Below are positions 35,531 through 45,614 of a DNA stretch of 64,000 nt, piece by piece. A model generated the notes under the pieces. The model was given only the letters and a program-made list of their open reading frames with translations. It did no database searches and had not been told where the DNA came from. The stretch comes from Homalodisca vitripennis. Taxonomy: Eukaryota; Arthropoda; Insecta; Hemiptera; Cicadellidae. The position numbers and the translations under genes are program-made. The DNA lies in assembly GCF_021130785.1 (NCBI RefSeq), contig NW_025778850.1, positions 1-64,000 of the forward strand, written 5' to 3'. Each line of letters starts with the position of its first letter. Positions within the stretch are counted from its first letter, which is position 1.

Positions 35531-38500
35531 CGCGATAAAATATCATGTCCGTTCTGCAAAATAGAAATTTTAAGAAAAAACTATGATCGCCATTATAATT
35601 CTAAAAGTCATGAAAAAAACAAGCAAATTTACAATAATGAACTAAATTATTTAAGACAGTGGGCTAGAGAAAATAAAATTGCCGATCACGAAAACATGTT
35701 TAATATTGAGAAATTACGTGAATTAAAGAGAAATTTCAAAGTTGAAAAGAAAAATCTCGACCTATTTAATGATGAAAAACTTCATTCAATAGCTGAAAAG
35801 TTGGCTATCGGTACTAACGATAAAACCAAGTCTGAAATGATCGAAGAAATTGATAAAACTCTTAAAGTAAAAATCCGAAAATATCATTGATGTAGAAGTT
35901 TTATCCTCAATACACGGTCTTTTCAAGCAATACATTTTAACAAACTTGAACGACAATTCCATGTCAATTTACAAATATCTTTCAATTATGCGGTCAGAAA
36001 TTAAAAGTTTAATCGAGAAATTTCAAGAAAATGTTAAAAATATGAAGGGCTATCTCTCTTTGGAATGTGAATACGAACGAACTTTAGTGAATGGTGAACC
36101 GCAAACATGTCTAATGTATTTTACTATCAAAGCAGACGAAATCTTTGACGTAAACGACTTTATTACTAAGCAATTTAATAAATTAACACATCGAGAACAA
36201 ACGAATAATCCAAATAAAGGTTCCGGATGGACATTTAAAAGTTGTAAACAACTAGTTTTGAGCCTTAACAAACACGAAATGATGAATGCAGGATCATACA
36301 TCGATTTACCAAAGAATATCAAAGATAAAAAAGCTTGTATAAAATATAAAAAATAGAGATGATTTTTGCTTTATTTACTCAATAAGATGTGCTATTGAAA
36401 AACCAGAAAGAGACTGTGAACGTGTAAAGCAATACGAAAAATTTGTGAATGACGAAATATTTTCAGGTTTTGAGTATCCAATGTCTCTGAAAGATATACA
36501 AATATTTGAAAAACGAAGCTACAATTCCAAGTATAAGTATCCAACAATGTCTATCAATGTCTACAGTTTTGATGAAAATATTAACATTGTTCCGTTACAA
36601 ATTTCTGGAAAATATGACGCTGAGTTAAACATTGACTTATTGTATGTTAAACAAGAAGACAAATCTCATTATGTTTTGATAACCGATTTAAATAAGCTCG
36701 TGAGTTCTCAGTTATCCAAGCATAAGGAAAGAAAATTTCTTTGTAGAAGATGTTTAAGCCATTTCTACAAATCTGGAGATTTAACAGATCATTTAGAAAT
36801 TTGTAAAAATCATGAAGTTTGTAAGCCAATTATGCCATTTCCAGGTCAAACAACTAAATTTACTAATTATCAAAAGAAATTTAACCATCCGTACGTAATT
36901 TATATGGACTTTGAGAGCATATTAGAAAAAATTCCGACATGCAAGAACAATCCACAAAGATCGACTACAACCAAGATTCAGAGGCACATTCCTTATGGTT
37001 TTACTCTATATTTAGTGTCTAATGTGACCAATCGTATGTACAAGCCGATATGTTATCGTGCCAAAAATGAAGAAGATTTGAAAAACGTCCCGACAAAATT
37101 GTTTGAAGAACTCAATAAATTATCGAAATACATAGCGAAAAAATATAATTCTAAGAACATGAAACCTATGAAATTGACAGAAGAAGAAGAAATTTCGTAT
37201 CAAAATTCAAACGTTTGTCATATCTGTGAATGGTCTGCTTATGATGTTGGGTCAATTCAGTATGGTTTTACTCCTGATAGTTGGAAAGATAAGAGTTATA
37301 ATAAAGTGAGAGATCATTGTCATTTAACCGGCAAGTTTCGAGGCGCAGCTCATGCATGTTGCAATCTAAATTTGAAATTTCCTCAGAATATTCCCGTTTT
37401 CTGCCACAATATGTCAAATTACGATACTCATTTGTACATAAAAGAATTGGCTAAACAATATGGAAATGTTGATTTGATTGCAAACACCGATGAAAAATAT
37501 ATAAATTATTCTGTAAATTCTGGATATGGCTATGAATTCGAAGGTGATAAGCCAAGAAAATTCATCAAGTTTTCGTTTGTAGACACGTTCAGATTCATGG
37601 CCTCGTCTATAGAAAAGTTAGCTAAAAATCTAAAGAGAGAAGACTTCAAACATACAAATCATTTTATACAAGATGGACTGAATGAAATTATAGAAAGACA
37701 GCCAAATGACGAAGAAGAGATTTTTAAAATTCTATCTGGAAAAGGAATATTTCCCTATGAATTTATCGACAGTATTGAAAAAACTTGATTACACAGAAGA
37801 ATTGAGAATTCAAGATTTCTATTCACTTTTGACAGATGAGAGCATATCTGAGAAAGATTTTCAACACTACTTAAAGGTTTGGAACAAATTAAAAGAGAAA
37901 AATCTTGGAAATTACTCTGATTTGTACAATATCCAAGATGTTTTATTGCTTGCTGATATATTCGAAAATTTCAGAAACATTTGCCTTAATTGTTATAAAC
38001 TCGATCCGGCACACTATCTAACAGCTCCCAGTCTCGCATGGGACGCAATGTTAAAATTAACGAAAATTGAGCTTCAGCTAATTAACGATTATAATATGTA
38101 TTTGATGATTGAAAAAGGCATTCGCGGGGGCATTTCTCAGTGTATTAAACGATATGTGAAAGCAAATAACAAATATTTAAAAGATTTTGATAAGACAAAG
38201 CCCGAAAACTATTTACTCTATCTCGATGCAAACAACCTTTATGGGTATGGTCTTATGCAAAAACTGCCGTTTAGTGATATCAAGTGGATGGATCCTAAAA
38301 CGTATACAAAAGAAGAGTGGCAAGAAACAATTTTAGAACTCACTGGCGACGAAGATTATGGCTATATTCTCGAAGTCGATCTTGGATATCCAACAAATTT
38401 ACACGAACATCACAAGGATTTACCTCTTGCTCCCGAACATTATAAAAACAAACTTTGCACAACTCTACTGGATAAAACTGAATACGTTGTTCATTCGAGA

Positions 38501-39451
38501 AATTTGAAGTTCTATTTGGAACAAGGTATGATTTTGAAACATGTGAATAGAGTTATTGCATTCGATCAGAAGCCTTTTATGAAAGAATACATTGATTTTA
38601 ACACAAACATGAGAACCAAAGCTACAAGCGACTTTGAAAAGGACTTTTATAAGCTAATGAACAACTCAGTGTTTTGGAAAATCTATGGAAAATGTGAGAA
38701 ACAGATGTGATATTAAGCTTGGAAATGAAGAATTTTCAATGAAACAAGCTAAGAAAACAAATTTCAAATGCTTTAACATCTTTGACGACAACTGTATAGC
38801 GAGTCACATGTACAAACAAAAGGTTAAATTTAACAAACCGATTTACATAGGATTTTCAGTTCTCGACCTCTCAAAATTGCTAATGTACGAGTTTTATTAC
38901 AACAAATTAAAGAAGTTTTGATCCAGATTTGAATCTGTGTTACATGGATACAGACAGTTATTTTTCTAGAATTGAAACGAGATCCTTTTAAAATTATTAA
39001 AGAAAATATAGATGACTTTGATACAAGTGATTATCCAAAAGATCATGAATGTTTCACTACTAAAAATAAGAAGGTAATAGGGAAATTCAAAGATGAGTTA
39101 AATAGCGAAGTTTTAGAAGAATTTTGTGGTTTAAGGTCTAAGATGTACTCGTACAAATATCTAGATAAAAACCCAGTTAGGTGTAAAGGAATTAAGAGAA
39201 GCGTTGTAAATAAAACAATAAATATCGAAAACTTGAAGAGATGTTTGTTCGAAGATAAAGAAGAATTTAGGGAGATGACAGTCATCAAAAGTTATAAACA
39301 TGAGTTGTACACTGTTACCATAAACAAGCTGGCACTGAACGCTAAAGATGATAAGAGAATTGTCCTAGAAAATAAGATCGATACAGTACCGTATGGCTAT
39401 AAAACAGATATATTAGACGAATTAAATAAACTTGGAAACTTTGATATGTAA
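35525..39451 (+). pseudogene. Protein-primed DNA polymerase B (pPolB), six +1 frame breaks
   Basis: Replicative polymerase of the element. An N-terminal C2H2-like finger (CPFCKIEI, then H-x-H) is followed by a basic region and a CRRCLSHF...H zinc motif (36730-36800). Exonuclease motif I is YMDFESI (about 36903). An HNH/Endo VII-like insert, RDHCHLTGKFRGAAHACCNL, lies at 37310-37370, and the Exo II-like HNMSNYDTHLYIKEL follows. Polymerase motif A is YLDANNLYGYG (about 38220), motif B is KLMNNSV (about 38655) and motif C is YMDTDS (38941-38958). The C-terminus has the GLRSKMYSYK and KSYKHELYT blocks usual in Polintons. All catalytic motifs are kept and the length (about 1300 codons) is normal. 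The frame shifts by +1 near 35875, 36350, 37780, 38665, 38905 and 38963, mostly at homopolymers, which may be sequence errors. Confidence 0.93.
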
Positions 39452-39455
39452 ATGG
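39449..39455 (+). promoter_or_regulatory. TAAATGG at polymerase stop/integrase start
   Basis: The polymerase stop codon TAA is followed directly by the integrase ATG, making TAAATGG. The upstream T-tract seen at other genes is weak here, so coincidence or translational coupling are possible. Confidence 0.35.
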
Positions 39456-40462
39456 AAGATGATTTAATTCACTGTCACAAGTGTAAAAAGAAAACGAAAA
39501 ATATAGATTCAAAAATCGTTCAAACTCAAAATGGATTGTATAGAATTGCTGCAAAATGTTCAAAATGTAAGACAAACAAGAGTAAGTTTATAAAAAATCC
39601 AAATCCAAAACCTGTTAAGCAAGAATTGAAGACTAAAGATGAGATAGAGATTGAAGCTCGAGAAATTCATGCACCAGTACGAAAAAAGTTTAAAAAGAGA
39701 AAAATTATAACATTAGGAATTGACGATTTATGGGCAGCAGATTTAGTTATAATGTCTAACTATTCAGATCAAAATGATGGATTTAAGTATATGTTAAATG
39801 TTATTGATACTTTCTCAAAATATGCTTGGTCAAGAGCTATCAAAAGAAAAAACGGCAAGGATATTTCAAAAGCTTTCGAAGATATAGTAAAAGATGCCAT
39901 AAGGATCAATCACAAACCTCCTAACCTACTTCATACAGATAAGGGTTTAGAGTTTAAAAATAAAGAATTTAACGATGTTTTGAGGAAATACAACATTAAG
40001 ATTTATCATACTGAAAACGAAGAGAAATCAAGTATTGTAGAGAGATATAACAGAACTCAAAATGAAAGAATGAAGGTTCTTTTTGAGATTAATAAAAACT
40101 TTAAATGGATCGATATTCTTCAAGAAATCGTAAAGAAATATAACGATACTGTTCATAGCACAATCAAAATGAAGCCTAAAGACGTAGGTAAAGATGCAGA
40201 AAAAGAGTTATTAGAGTCGGTTTTCAAGTATGTTCCACCTGAAATTCACACGAAAACTAAATTTAAAGTCAATGATCATGTAAGAAATTGTTAGTAAAAA
40301 ACAAACATTTTCGAACAAATATAAGAACAATTGGTCAAGAGAAATCTTTGTGATTTATCAAATTAATAACACAGATCCTGTAACTTATAGTATAAAAGAT
40401 TTAAATAATGAAGAAATAACCGGAAAGTTTTATGAATATGAATTGAAGAAGTCAAAACTGTA
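39452..40462 (+). pseudogene. Retroviral-type integrase (INT), one frame break
   Basis: DDE integrase for insertion of the element. Residues 1-48 form a zinc ribbon (CHKC, then CSKC) closely resembling the separate 47-residue protein at 47494. After a charged linker, the rve core has D97 (WAADL), D163 (HTDKG) and E197 (SIVERYN), with the classic D-x33-E spacing. A +1 shift near 40285 ends the main frame at 40294. The remaining frame to 40462 encodes the expected chromodomain-like tail (WSREIFVIYQI, then TYSIKDL). It starts directly at the polymerase stop. Catalytic residues are all present. Confidence 0.92.
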
Positions 40463-40469
40463 ATATAAA

Positions 40470-40489
40470 TTTTCTATATATAAATGGCG
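40470..40489 (+). promoter_or_regulatory. Start-overlapping motif, zinc-finger gene 1
   Basis: TTTTCTATATATAAATGGCG, ATG at 40484. Confidence 0.6.
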
Positions 40490-40867
40490 CATCAAAAGAA
40501 ATGTACAAAGTGCAAAGAATTTAAAGATTTAAATGAATTTTATAAAGATAAAAATAGGAAAGATGGAATGCATTATAATTGCAAAGATTGTGAAAGGGAA
40601 TATCATAAAGAATTATATGATAAAATAGAAAAATTAACTTTGGAAGATAAAGAATGTCTTAAATGTAAAGAAACTAAAAAAATTTCAGAGTTTAATAGTG
40701 ATCACTATAGTAGAGATAAGAAAGACTCATATTGTAAAGATTGTGTAAAGAAGAATCACCATAGATTATATTATGAAGATACTCAATGTGAATGTGGAAG
40801 AACTATAAAATGGTTAAATAATTATCAAAAACATTTACAAACAAAATATCATAATTCAAGAGTTTAA
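40484..40867 (+). CDS. Zinc-finger protein 1, 127 aa
   Basis: Contains two related C-x2-C...C-x2-C modules: KKCTKCKEFKDLNEFYKD with CKDC (residues about 6-35), and ECLKCKETKKISEF with CKDC (about 56-88). A C-terminal CEC...H-x5-H finger follows. The K-x-C-x-KC-x-x-K-x-x-x-EF-x-x-D pattern is shared with phage and viral HNH-associated zinc modules, but no HNH catalytic motif is visible. Probably nucleic-acid binding. It follows the integrase by 21 nt and is paralogous to the next gene, which has lost part of the first module. Confidence 0.75.
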   Translation: MAHQKKCTKCKEFKDLNEFYKDKNRKDGMHYNCKDCEREYHKELYDKIEKLTLEDKECLKCKETKKISEFNSDHYSRDKKDSYCKDCVKKNHHRLYYEDTQCECGRTIKWLNNYQKHLQTKYHNSRV

Positions 40868-40886
40868 CATTTTCATCGTGTAATAA

Positions 40887-40906
40887 TTTTTTCTATATAA
40901 ATGGAG
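40887..40906 (+). promoter_or_regulatory. Start-overlapping motif, zinc-finger gene 2
   Basis: TTTTTCTATATAAATGGAGT-like block with ATG at 40901. Confidence 0.6.
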
Positions 40907-41227
40907 TCTCAAAAGAAATGTACAAAGTGTCAAGAAGAGAATAGAAAAGACTGTTATTGTAAGGAATTATACGATAAAATGAACAAATTAACTTTAGAAG
41001 AAAAAAATTGTTACTTTTGTAAAGAAATTAAAAATATTTCTGAATTTAATAACTGGCAGTATAGTAAAGATAGAAAAGATGCTTTTTGCAAAGATTGTGC
41101 TAAAAAAATTTTCAGCGAAAGTTATAAAAACGAAATGCCTTGTGAATATGAAAAAAAGATTTTACAATGGTTACCTAGTTATGCTAAACATTTACAAACA
41201 AAATATAATAAATCGAGAGTTTTTTAG
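40901..41227 (+). CDS. Zinc-finger protein 2, 108 aa
   Basis: Tandem paralogue of the preceding gene (MESQKKCTKC against MAHQKKCTKC, and the same YAKHLQTKYN-type C-terminus). The first zinc module is shortened by about 20 residues and keeps CTKC and CYC only. The second module is complete (NCYFCKEIKNISEF, CKDC). The C-terminal CEC has become CEY, so that finger may no longer bind metal. Own promoter-like motif. Nucleic-acid binding is inferred. Confidence 0.7.
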   Translation: MESQKKCTKCQEENRKDCYCKELYDKMNKLTLEEKNCYFCKEIKNISEFNNWQYSKDRKDAFCKDCAKKIFSESYKNEMPCEYEKKILQWLPSYAKHLQTKYNKSRVF

Positions 41228-41266
41228 TAAAATTTAGAAACATTTTCATCGTGTAATTTAGATATT

Positions 41267-42025
41267 CTATAAATCAGTCGAGATTCTGCCATATTTGTAG
41301 TAAAATGATTTCCGTTGTATAAAATATTCAAAGATTCTTTCATTTGGTTGTAGAGATTGATAGAATTTGGTTTCGTCATCAATGAACAAAATCTCTAATT
41401 CAGGATAATTTATTTTTAGATGTTTTAATCGGTTTGGTATTTCTCGTTTCTGAGCTCTGATAACGTAATAAGGATATTCCCACATGTGATTCTTCTTAAT
41501 TAACACAAAAACATGGTGTTTTTTCTTATCAAAATCTTTACATACCATATCTCTCTTCATTAATTCCATTCGCAATTCTTGATTCTCTATTTTCAATGAT
41601 TTCATTTCATCTTTAATTTGCAAGTGTTTTACTTCGTCCTCTAAATATTTAATCTTGTTTTCAAGTTTGTACACACCAAATTTACGAATACTTGGCAAAA
41701 CTTCTTCTAAAACCCAATCTTGAAACATTTCTGCTATCTTCGTTTTTGATTTCAGTATTAAAGAATATATGCCAGGTTAATTAATGAAAATAGTGTTTTT
41801 TTGAAAGTTTGAAGGTAAGAACGATTCGTTCCCCCCTTCTGAATCTATGTTATCGTAGCTTTTTTTATATTTGTCTTTAACGTGATCTCTAATCGCTTTC
41901 ATCGTATTTTTAAATTCCAATATTTCTGCAATATCTTTTGCTTTAAACCAAAATTCATTATTTTCGTCAACAAATGTTAAAATTTCTTTATTATTGAATT
42001 TGAGTAGATTCACAACTGACTCCAT
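41267..42025 (-). pseudogene. BRO-family protein gene, one in-frame stop
   Basis: One minus-strand frame of 253 codons, interrupted by TAA at 41777-41779. The first part is a BRO-N domain (EFWFKAKDIAEILEFKN, then NTIFIN). After the stop it continues with FQDWVLEEVLPSIRKFGVY, the standard BRO-N end, then a coiled coil (about 40 residues) and a C-terminal domain (HHVFVLIKKN, then PYYVIRAQKREIPNRL) of the DUF3627/MSV199-associated type known from insect DNA viruses. BRO proteins of baculoviruses bind DNA. The stop sits where the two neighbouring copies have GAA, so it is a point change or an error. Copies 2 and 3 adjoin it. Confidence 0.85.
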
Positions 42026-42038
42026 TTAGATAGAAAAG
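42018..42038 (-). promoter_or_regulatory. Start-overlapping motif, BRO gene
   Basis: On the minus strand, CTTTTCTATCTAAATGGAG, with ATG beginning at 42025. Confidence 0.6.
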
Positions 42039-42046
42039 AAATTTAA

Positions 42047-42321
42047 CTAGTAATTTTTATTTCGAGAATAAAATCCAGATTCATTAATGAAAATAGTGTC
42101 AGGATGAAGATTTTGAAAGGGTCTATGGCATAGACTCTTGTAATTTATATATTTAAAGGCTATTTTCTCGTCATTATCAATATTATTTATGATAGCTTGT
42201 CTAGTATTTTCATATTCTAATACTTCTGCAACATCTTTAGTTTTAAACCAGATTACATTGCTTTAGTCTACAATCGTTACAATGTCTTTGTTATTGAATG
42301 TAGGTCTACAACTGACTCCAT
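42047..42321 (-). pseudogene. BRO-N copy 2, truncated and broken
   Basis: Tandem copy of the BRO gene start (ATGGAGTCAGTTGTAGA). A deletion follows after about six codons and then an in-frame TAA within the GTAGAC region. The remaining frame reads IWFKTKDVAEVLEYENTRQA, then TIFINESGFYS, and stops at RNKNY. It ends at the same place as copy 3, so both lack the C-terminal domains. Not expected to make a full BRO protein. Confidence 0.75.
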
Positions 42322-42325
42322 TTAA

Positions 42326-43203
42326 CTAGTAATTTTTATTTTGAGAATAAAGCCCAGATTCATTAATGAAAACAGTGTTTTTTTGAAAGTTTGAAGGCGG
42401 GGGCGAATCACCCCTACCTTCAGAATGTATGTTTTCGAAGCTTTTTTTATATTTTGGGGTCCATTTTAATCCTTTTTTCAATCTTAAATATATTGTTGTT
42501 TTACTCTCATTATTTAATAAATTTCCCTCAGAGTCTTGTATAGTTAGAACGATTTTTTGAATTCTTTTAATATTTTTTCTAATTGGAATATAATCGATTT
42601 CATTCGGTTTTTCACTGATTTTTGATCCATAAGCAACATTTGGGAAAAAAGTGTACAAAATTTCAGATTCTTTGTGTAAATGTTCGGTATGATTTTCAAA
42701 ACTAGGTTCAACGAGATTGCAGTGCACTTCAATTACATCAAACGGTCTAAATTTTGGCGTTTTATTTCCTAAATATACCTGATTTGGCTCAATAGTTTCT
42801 TGAACAAACCCTAACAATTCTACAATAATTGCTTAAAACATTATTCTTACTGGTGATTTTATTTGAATTTTATTAGAGAGATAATTTTTTTGCATTTCAA
42901 ACTTGTTTTCGTCAAAGTTTAAAGATTTATCTGATTGTTTGAATGTTTTCAGATAATTTTTAAGGGAATTTTTAATTTGATCGAAAGTATAATATCCTTT
43001 GTTTAAACCATAATATTTTGTTATGTTCTTCTCACTAAATCCTATACAATAAGGAGAACTTTCACTAATATTTATTACAAAAATTGTCAGAATAAAAACC
43101 GCTTAAAACCGATAAAATAATTTGATTCTTCCTCTAAGTGTATAGGATGTTCCAAGTTTAAAACTAATTTAGAGCTTTCTGAAGTCAACTTGAACAGCTT
43201 CAT
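42326..43203 (-). pseudogene. Candidate minor capsid (penton-like) protein fused to a BRO-N fragment
   Basis: The minus-strand gene starts MKLFKLTSESSKLVLNLEHP and runs through FIGF, TFDQIKNSL, then ELLGFVQ, IEVHCNLVEPS, LYTFFPNVAYGSKI and YIPIRKNIKRIQKIVLTI. This N-to-C layout is that of the jelly-roll-type minor structural protein found in arthropod Polintons; the penton assignment is from memory of the family and is tentative. Two +1 shifts (near 43095 and 43075) and an in-frame TAA near 42836 break it. From about 42450 to the stop the frame continues into BRO sequence (KYKKSFENIHSEG, NTVFINESGLYS), so the natural 3' end has been replaced by a BRO fragment. Confidence 0.6.
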
Positions 43204-43232
43204 TTTCGCAAGCGTTGCTTCAAGATGAAAAT

Positions 43233-43249
43233 CTTCTATTTAAATGGAG
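43233..43249 (+). promoter_or_regulatory. Start-overlapping motif, ATPase gene
   Basis: CTTCTATTTAAATGGAG with ATG at 43244. The gap to the divergent minor-capsid start (43203) is only 40 nt. Confidence 0.6.
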
Positions 43250-43922
43250 AAATTTTTAAAGCAAAAAGATCAGATAAAACTTCAAACGTTTGAAGAAAAT
43301 AAGAAAGATCAACCAATCAGATTGTTAATTTTTGGTTCAAGTGGATGTGGAAAAACAACTTTACTATTGAATTTTATCTACAATAGGTTGATTCCTTATT
43401 CCAATTTGTATGTTTTTAGTAAATCTTTAGAACAAGACGCCTATAAAAAATTACAAGAAAGATTTGAAAATATTGAGAAGAACTTAAGTAAGAAAATATC
43501 ATATTTTTATAATGCTTCCGAGGACATAGTTCCGTTAAGCGAATGTAAACCCAATTCGTTAATCGTTTTTGATGATTGTATTTTGGAAAATCAGGACGTT
43601 ATTAAAGAATATTTCGTAATGTCTCGTCACAAAAACATATCTTGTATCTATCTTTCCCAATGCTTTTCAAAGGTTGATAAACAAGTTATTAGAAATAATT
43701 TGAATATGTTGTGTGTTTTTAAGCAAGACGATCACTATTCGAGAAAAATTTACAACAATTATGTGGGATCTGATATGAGTTTTTAACCACTTTATTGAGT
43801 TATGTGATAAAATTTGGAAGGAAGACTACGGATTTTTAACTATTAATCTAACTTTGAAGCCTAAAAATGGTAAATATCTGAATAAATTTTCTAATATAAA
43901 TGCTGCTCAGTGGTCTCGATAA
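43244..43922 (+). pseudogene. Genome-packaging ATPase (FtsK/HerA, A32-like), one frame break
   Basis: Walker A is GSSGCGKTT (residues 31-39) and Walker B is SLIVFDD (105-111), with the MSRHKNISCIYLSQ sensor region after it. This is the A32/HerA-type ATPase that packages DNA into the capsid in Polintons and large DNA viruses. The main frame ends at 43786. A +1 shift in a T-run near 43783 separates the conserved tail, which runs to 43922 and ends in the usual NINAAQW-type terminus. The 3' end overlaps the start of the next gene. Length is normal (about 225 residues) if the shift is an error. Confidence 0.92.
43887..43904 (+). promoter_or_regulatory. Start-overlapping motif, membrane protein gene
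   Basis: TTTTCTAATATAAATGCTG inside the ATPase 3' end, ATG at 43900. It has C rather than G after ATG, unlike the others. Confidence 0.5.
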
Positions 43923-44304
43923 AATATTTGTTACAATTATTTTTATATTATCTTTAATTTTTATTTACATTATGAAAATAACAGAAAAAAAAACGGTAAA
44001 TCTGTTCACGTTCCACGTTCACGTTCCACGTTCTCGTTCATGTTCACGTTCCACGTTCACGTTCATGTTTCACGTTCATGTTTCACGTTCGTGTTTACGT
44101 TTCACGTTCGTGTTTCACGTTCCACGGTCACGTTTTTACGTTCCACGTTTTACGTTCCACGTTCACGTTTTTACGTTCCACGTTCACGTTTTTACGTTCC
44201 ACGTTCACGTTTTACGTTCCACGTTTCGTGTTCTCGTTTCGTGTTCACGTTTCCACGTTCCACGTTTACGTTTCAAAATTTTCCTAAATAAATGGCGAAC
44301 GTAA
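43900..44304 (+). CDS. Small membrane protein with a repeat-encoded tail
   Basis: Starts MLLSGLDKIFVTIIFILSLI and continues IYIMKITEKK: one strong transmembrane helix (about residues 9-25) followed by a lysine-rich stretch. From residue 36 on, the sequence is encoded by the CACGTT minisatellite and reads as FHVHVPRSR-type low complexity. The functional part is probably the first 35-40 residues. Small hydrophobic proteins beside the ATPase are common in Polintons and may be virion membrane or packaging proteins; this is inference. Both ends overlap neighbours (ATPase, then the gene at 44292). Confidence 0.55.
   Translation: MLLSGLDKIFVTIIFILSLIFIYIMKITEKKTVNLFTFHVHVPRSRSCSRSTFTFMFHVHVSRSCLRFTFVFHVPRSRFYVPRFTFHVHVFTFHVHVFTFHVHVLRSTFRVLVSCSRFHVPRLRFKIFLNKWRT
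44005..44272. repeat. CACGTTC minisatellite
   Basis: About 270 bp of GTTCACGTTCCACGTT-type repeats with 6- and 12-18-bp periods and GTTTTTACGTTCCAC variants. All three forward frames are open across it. It is GC-richer than the rest of the element. Confidence 0.9.
44278..44297 (+). promoter_or_regulatory. Start-overlapping motif, PLA2-domain gene
   Basis: TTTTCCTAAATAAATGGCG, ATG at 44292. Confidence 0.55.
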
Positions 44305-45600
44305 CTTCAGAAGAAGCAAAAAAACTTGATCAAATAGAAAAGAAATTAATCAAAGAATTTAAAGAACAGATTCGAATTGATGAAAAAGAACAAGAATTTA
44401 TTCAAAAAATTAATCAACCTGTAACATCTGCAATAAAAAATGTTGAGGGCAAAATTGAAAATGTTTTAAGCGATAATCAAAATTTAATGAATTTGGTTCC
44501 AGTTGTACGACAATTTTGCTGATATTTCGATACCAGAATCTGAGTTTGAATTGCCAAAATTACCATCTTCAACACCATTTAGACCTCGAATCATTGAAGA
44601 CTCTACCATAGTTGAACCAATAAGTCCTGGAACAACGGATATAATAATTGGTGAAATTGGTAAAAAATTTCTTCCTAGAGCAAAGGATGATAAATTTGGT
44701 TTGTATTGGGACAGAAAAAAGAAAAGTTTTATGATTGGAAATTTGCCCGTGAATTTTGAACATAATGATATCATTATTAATGAAAAAACATATGAAGGAA
44801 CTCAAGGTTTATGGAGATTATTAACAGGCACTGATGTTCCAAAAGACGGTTTATATTCTGAAGAAGACTTGAAAAAGTATACAGAAATTTTATGGAAATC
44901 TGATTCAATTTACAAAAATAATGATCCATCAACTAAGAAACCAAAGTCAAGTAAAGGTAAAAAATATCTCAATTTGATTAAACCAATTTGGGAAAAACGA
45001 ATCGAAGGATCAGGTGTAAGAAAATACAGTGATAATAAGATTGAATACAGATATATCGACGATTTGACAAAACTCGATGGAATTATTAATTATATTTATG
45101 CTCAAGAAAAGGCTGGAAACAACAATTTTTTGAACGAAAAGAAAGCGATTAAGGATTTTATTTCGAACAAACTTGATGAAATGATTGAAAAACCTGATGG
45201 AATTAAATATTTAAAACGAGTTTTGCCGGCAATAAGTTCATCTATGATTGAGGGTAGTGGACTTTTGAATGATTTTATCAACAATTTACCTTTTGAATTA
45301 CACGTACCAACTTATCAGTATCTGGGGCCTGGCACAAAACTCGAAAAAAGACTAAAAAGAGGAGATCCTGGTATAAATAAATTAGACCAAGCTGCTATGG
45401 AACACGATATTTTTTATGCAAAACATAGAGACACAAATTCCAGACATATAGCAGATAAAGTTTTGCAAGATAAAGCAATGGATAGATTTTTATCAAAAGA
45501 TGCTAGTTTAGGTGAAAGATTTGTTGCGCTTCCAACAGCTGGAGCAATGTTTTTGAAGAGAAAACTAGGAATGGGAATCGAAGAGAACTTGAAATTTTAA
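44292..45600 (+). pseudogene. Virion protein with DUF8207-like and phospholipase A2-like domains, one frame break
   Basis: About 435 codons. The N-terminal 75 residues are a charged coiled coil (TSEEAKKLDQIEKKLIKEFK). A +1 shift near 44509 follows. Then comes the module FGLYWDRKKKSFMIGNLPV ... GTQGLWRLLTG, the arthropod Polinton family I know as DUF8207. The C-terminal part (45320-45480) has YLGPGTKLEK, RGDPGINKLDQAAMEHDIFY: a Y-x-GPG calcium loop and an HD active-site pair, as in parvovirus VP1 and related viral phospholipases A2, which breach endosomal membranes during entry. It lies in the virion gene block and has its own promoter motif. Entry function is inferred from the motif only. Confidence 0.8.
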
Positions 45601-45614
45601 CTATATAAATGGAG
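45594..45614 (+). promoter_or_regulatory. Start-overlapping motif, pX-like gene
   Basis: TTTTAACTATATAAATGGAGG, ATG at 45609, 9 nt after the previous stop. Confidence 0.6.

Noticed and set aside
35875..38970. Programmed +1 frameshifting in the polymerase gene
   Set aside because: Six sites share no slippery motif, and the same kind of change occurs in other genes and in host exons; sequence error is simpler.
40887..41227. CRISPR-like or other prokaryotic defence content
   Set aside because: No spaced short palindromic repeats or bacterial gene organisation anywhere; the virus-like features belong to a eukaryotic Polinton.
44040..44291. Two extra frames over the CACGTT repeat
   Set aside because: The repeat has no stops in any forward frame; only the frame starting at 43900 has a promoter motif and a real N-terminal helix.
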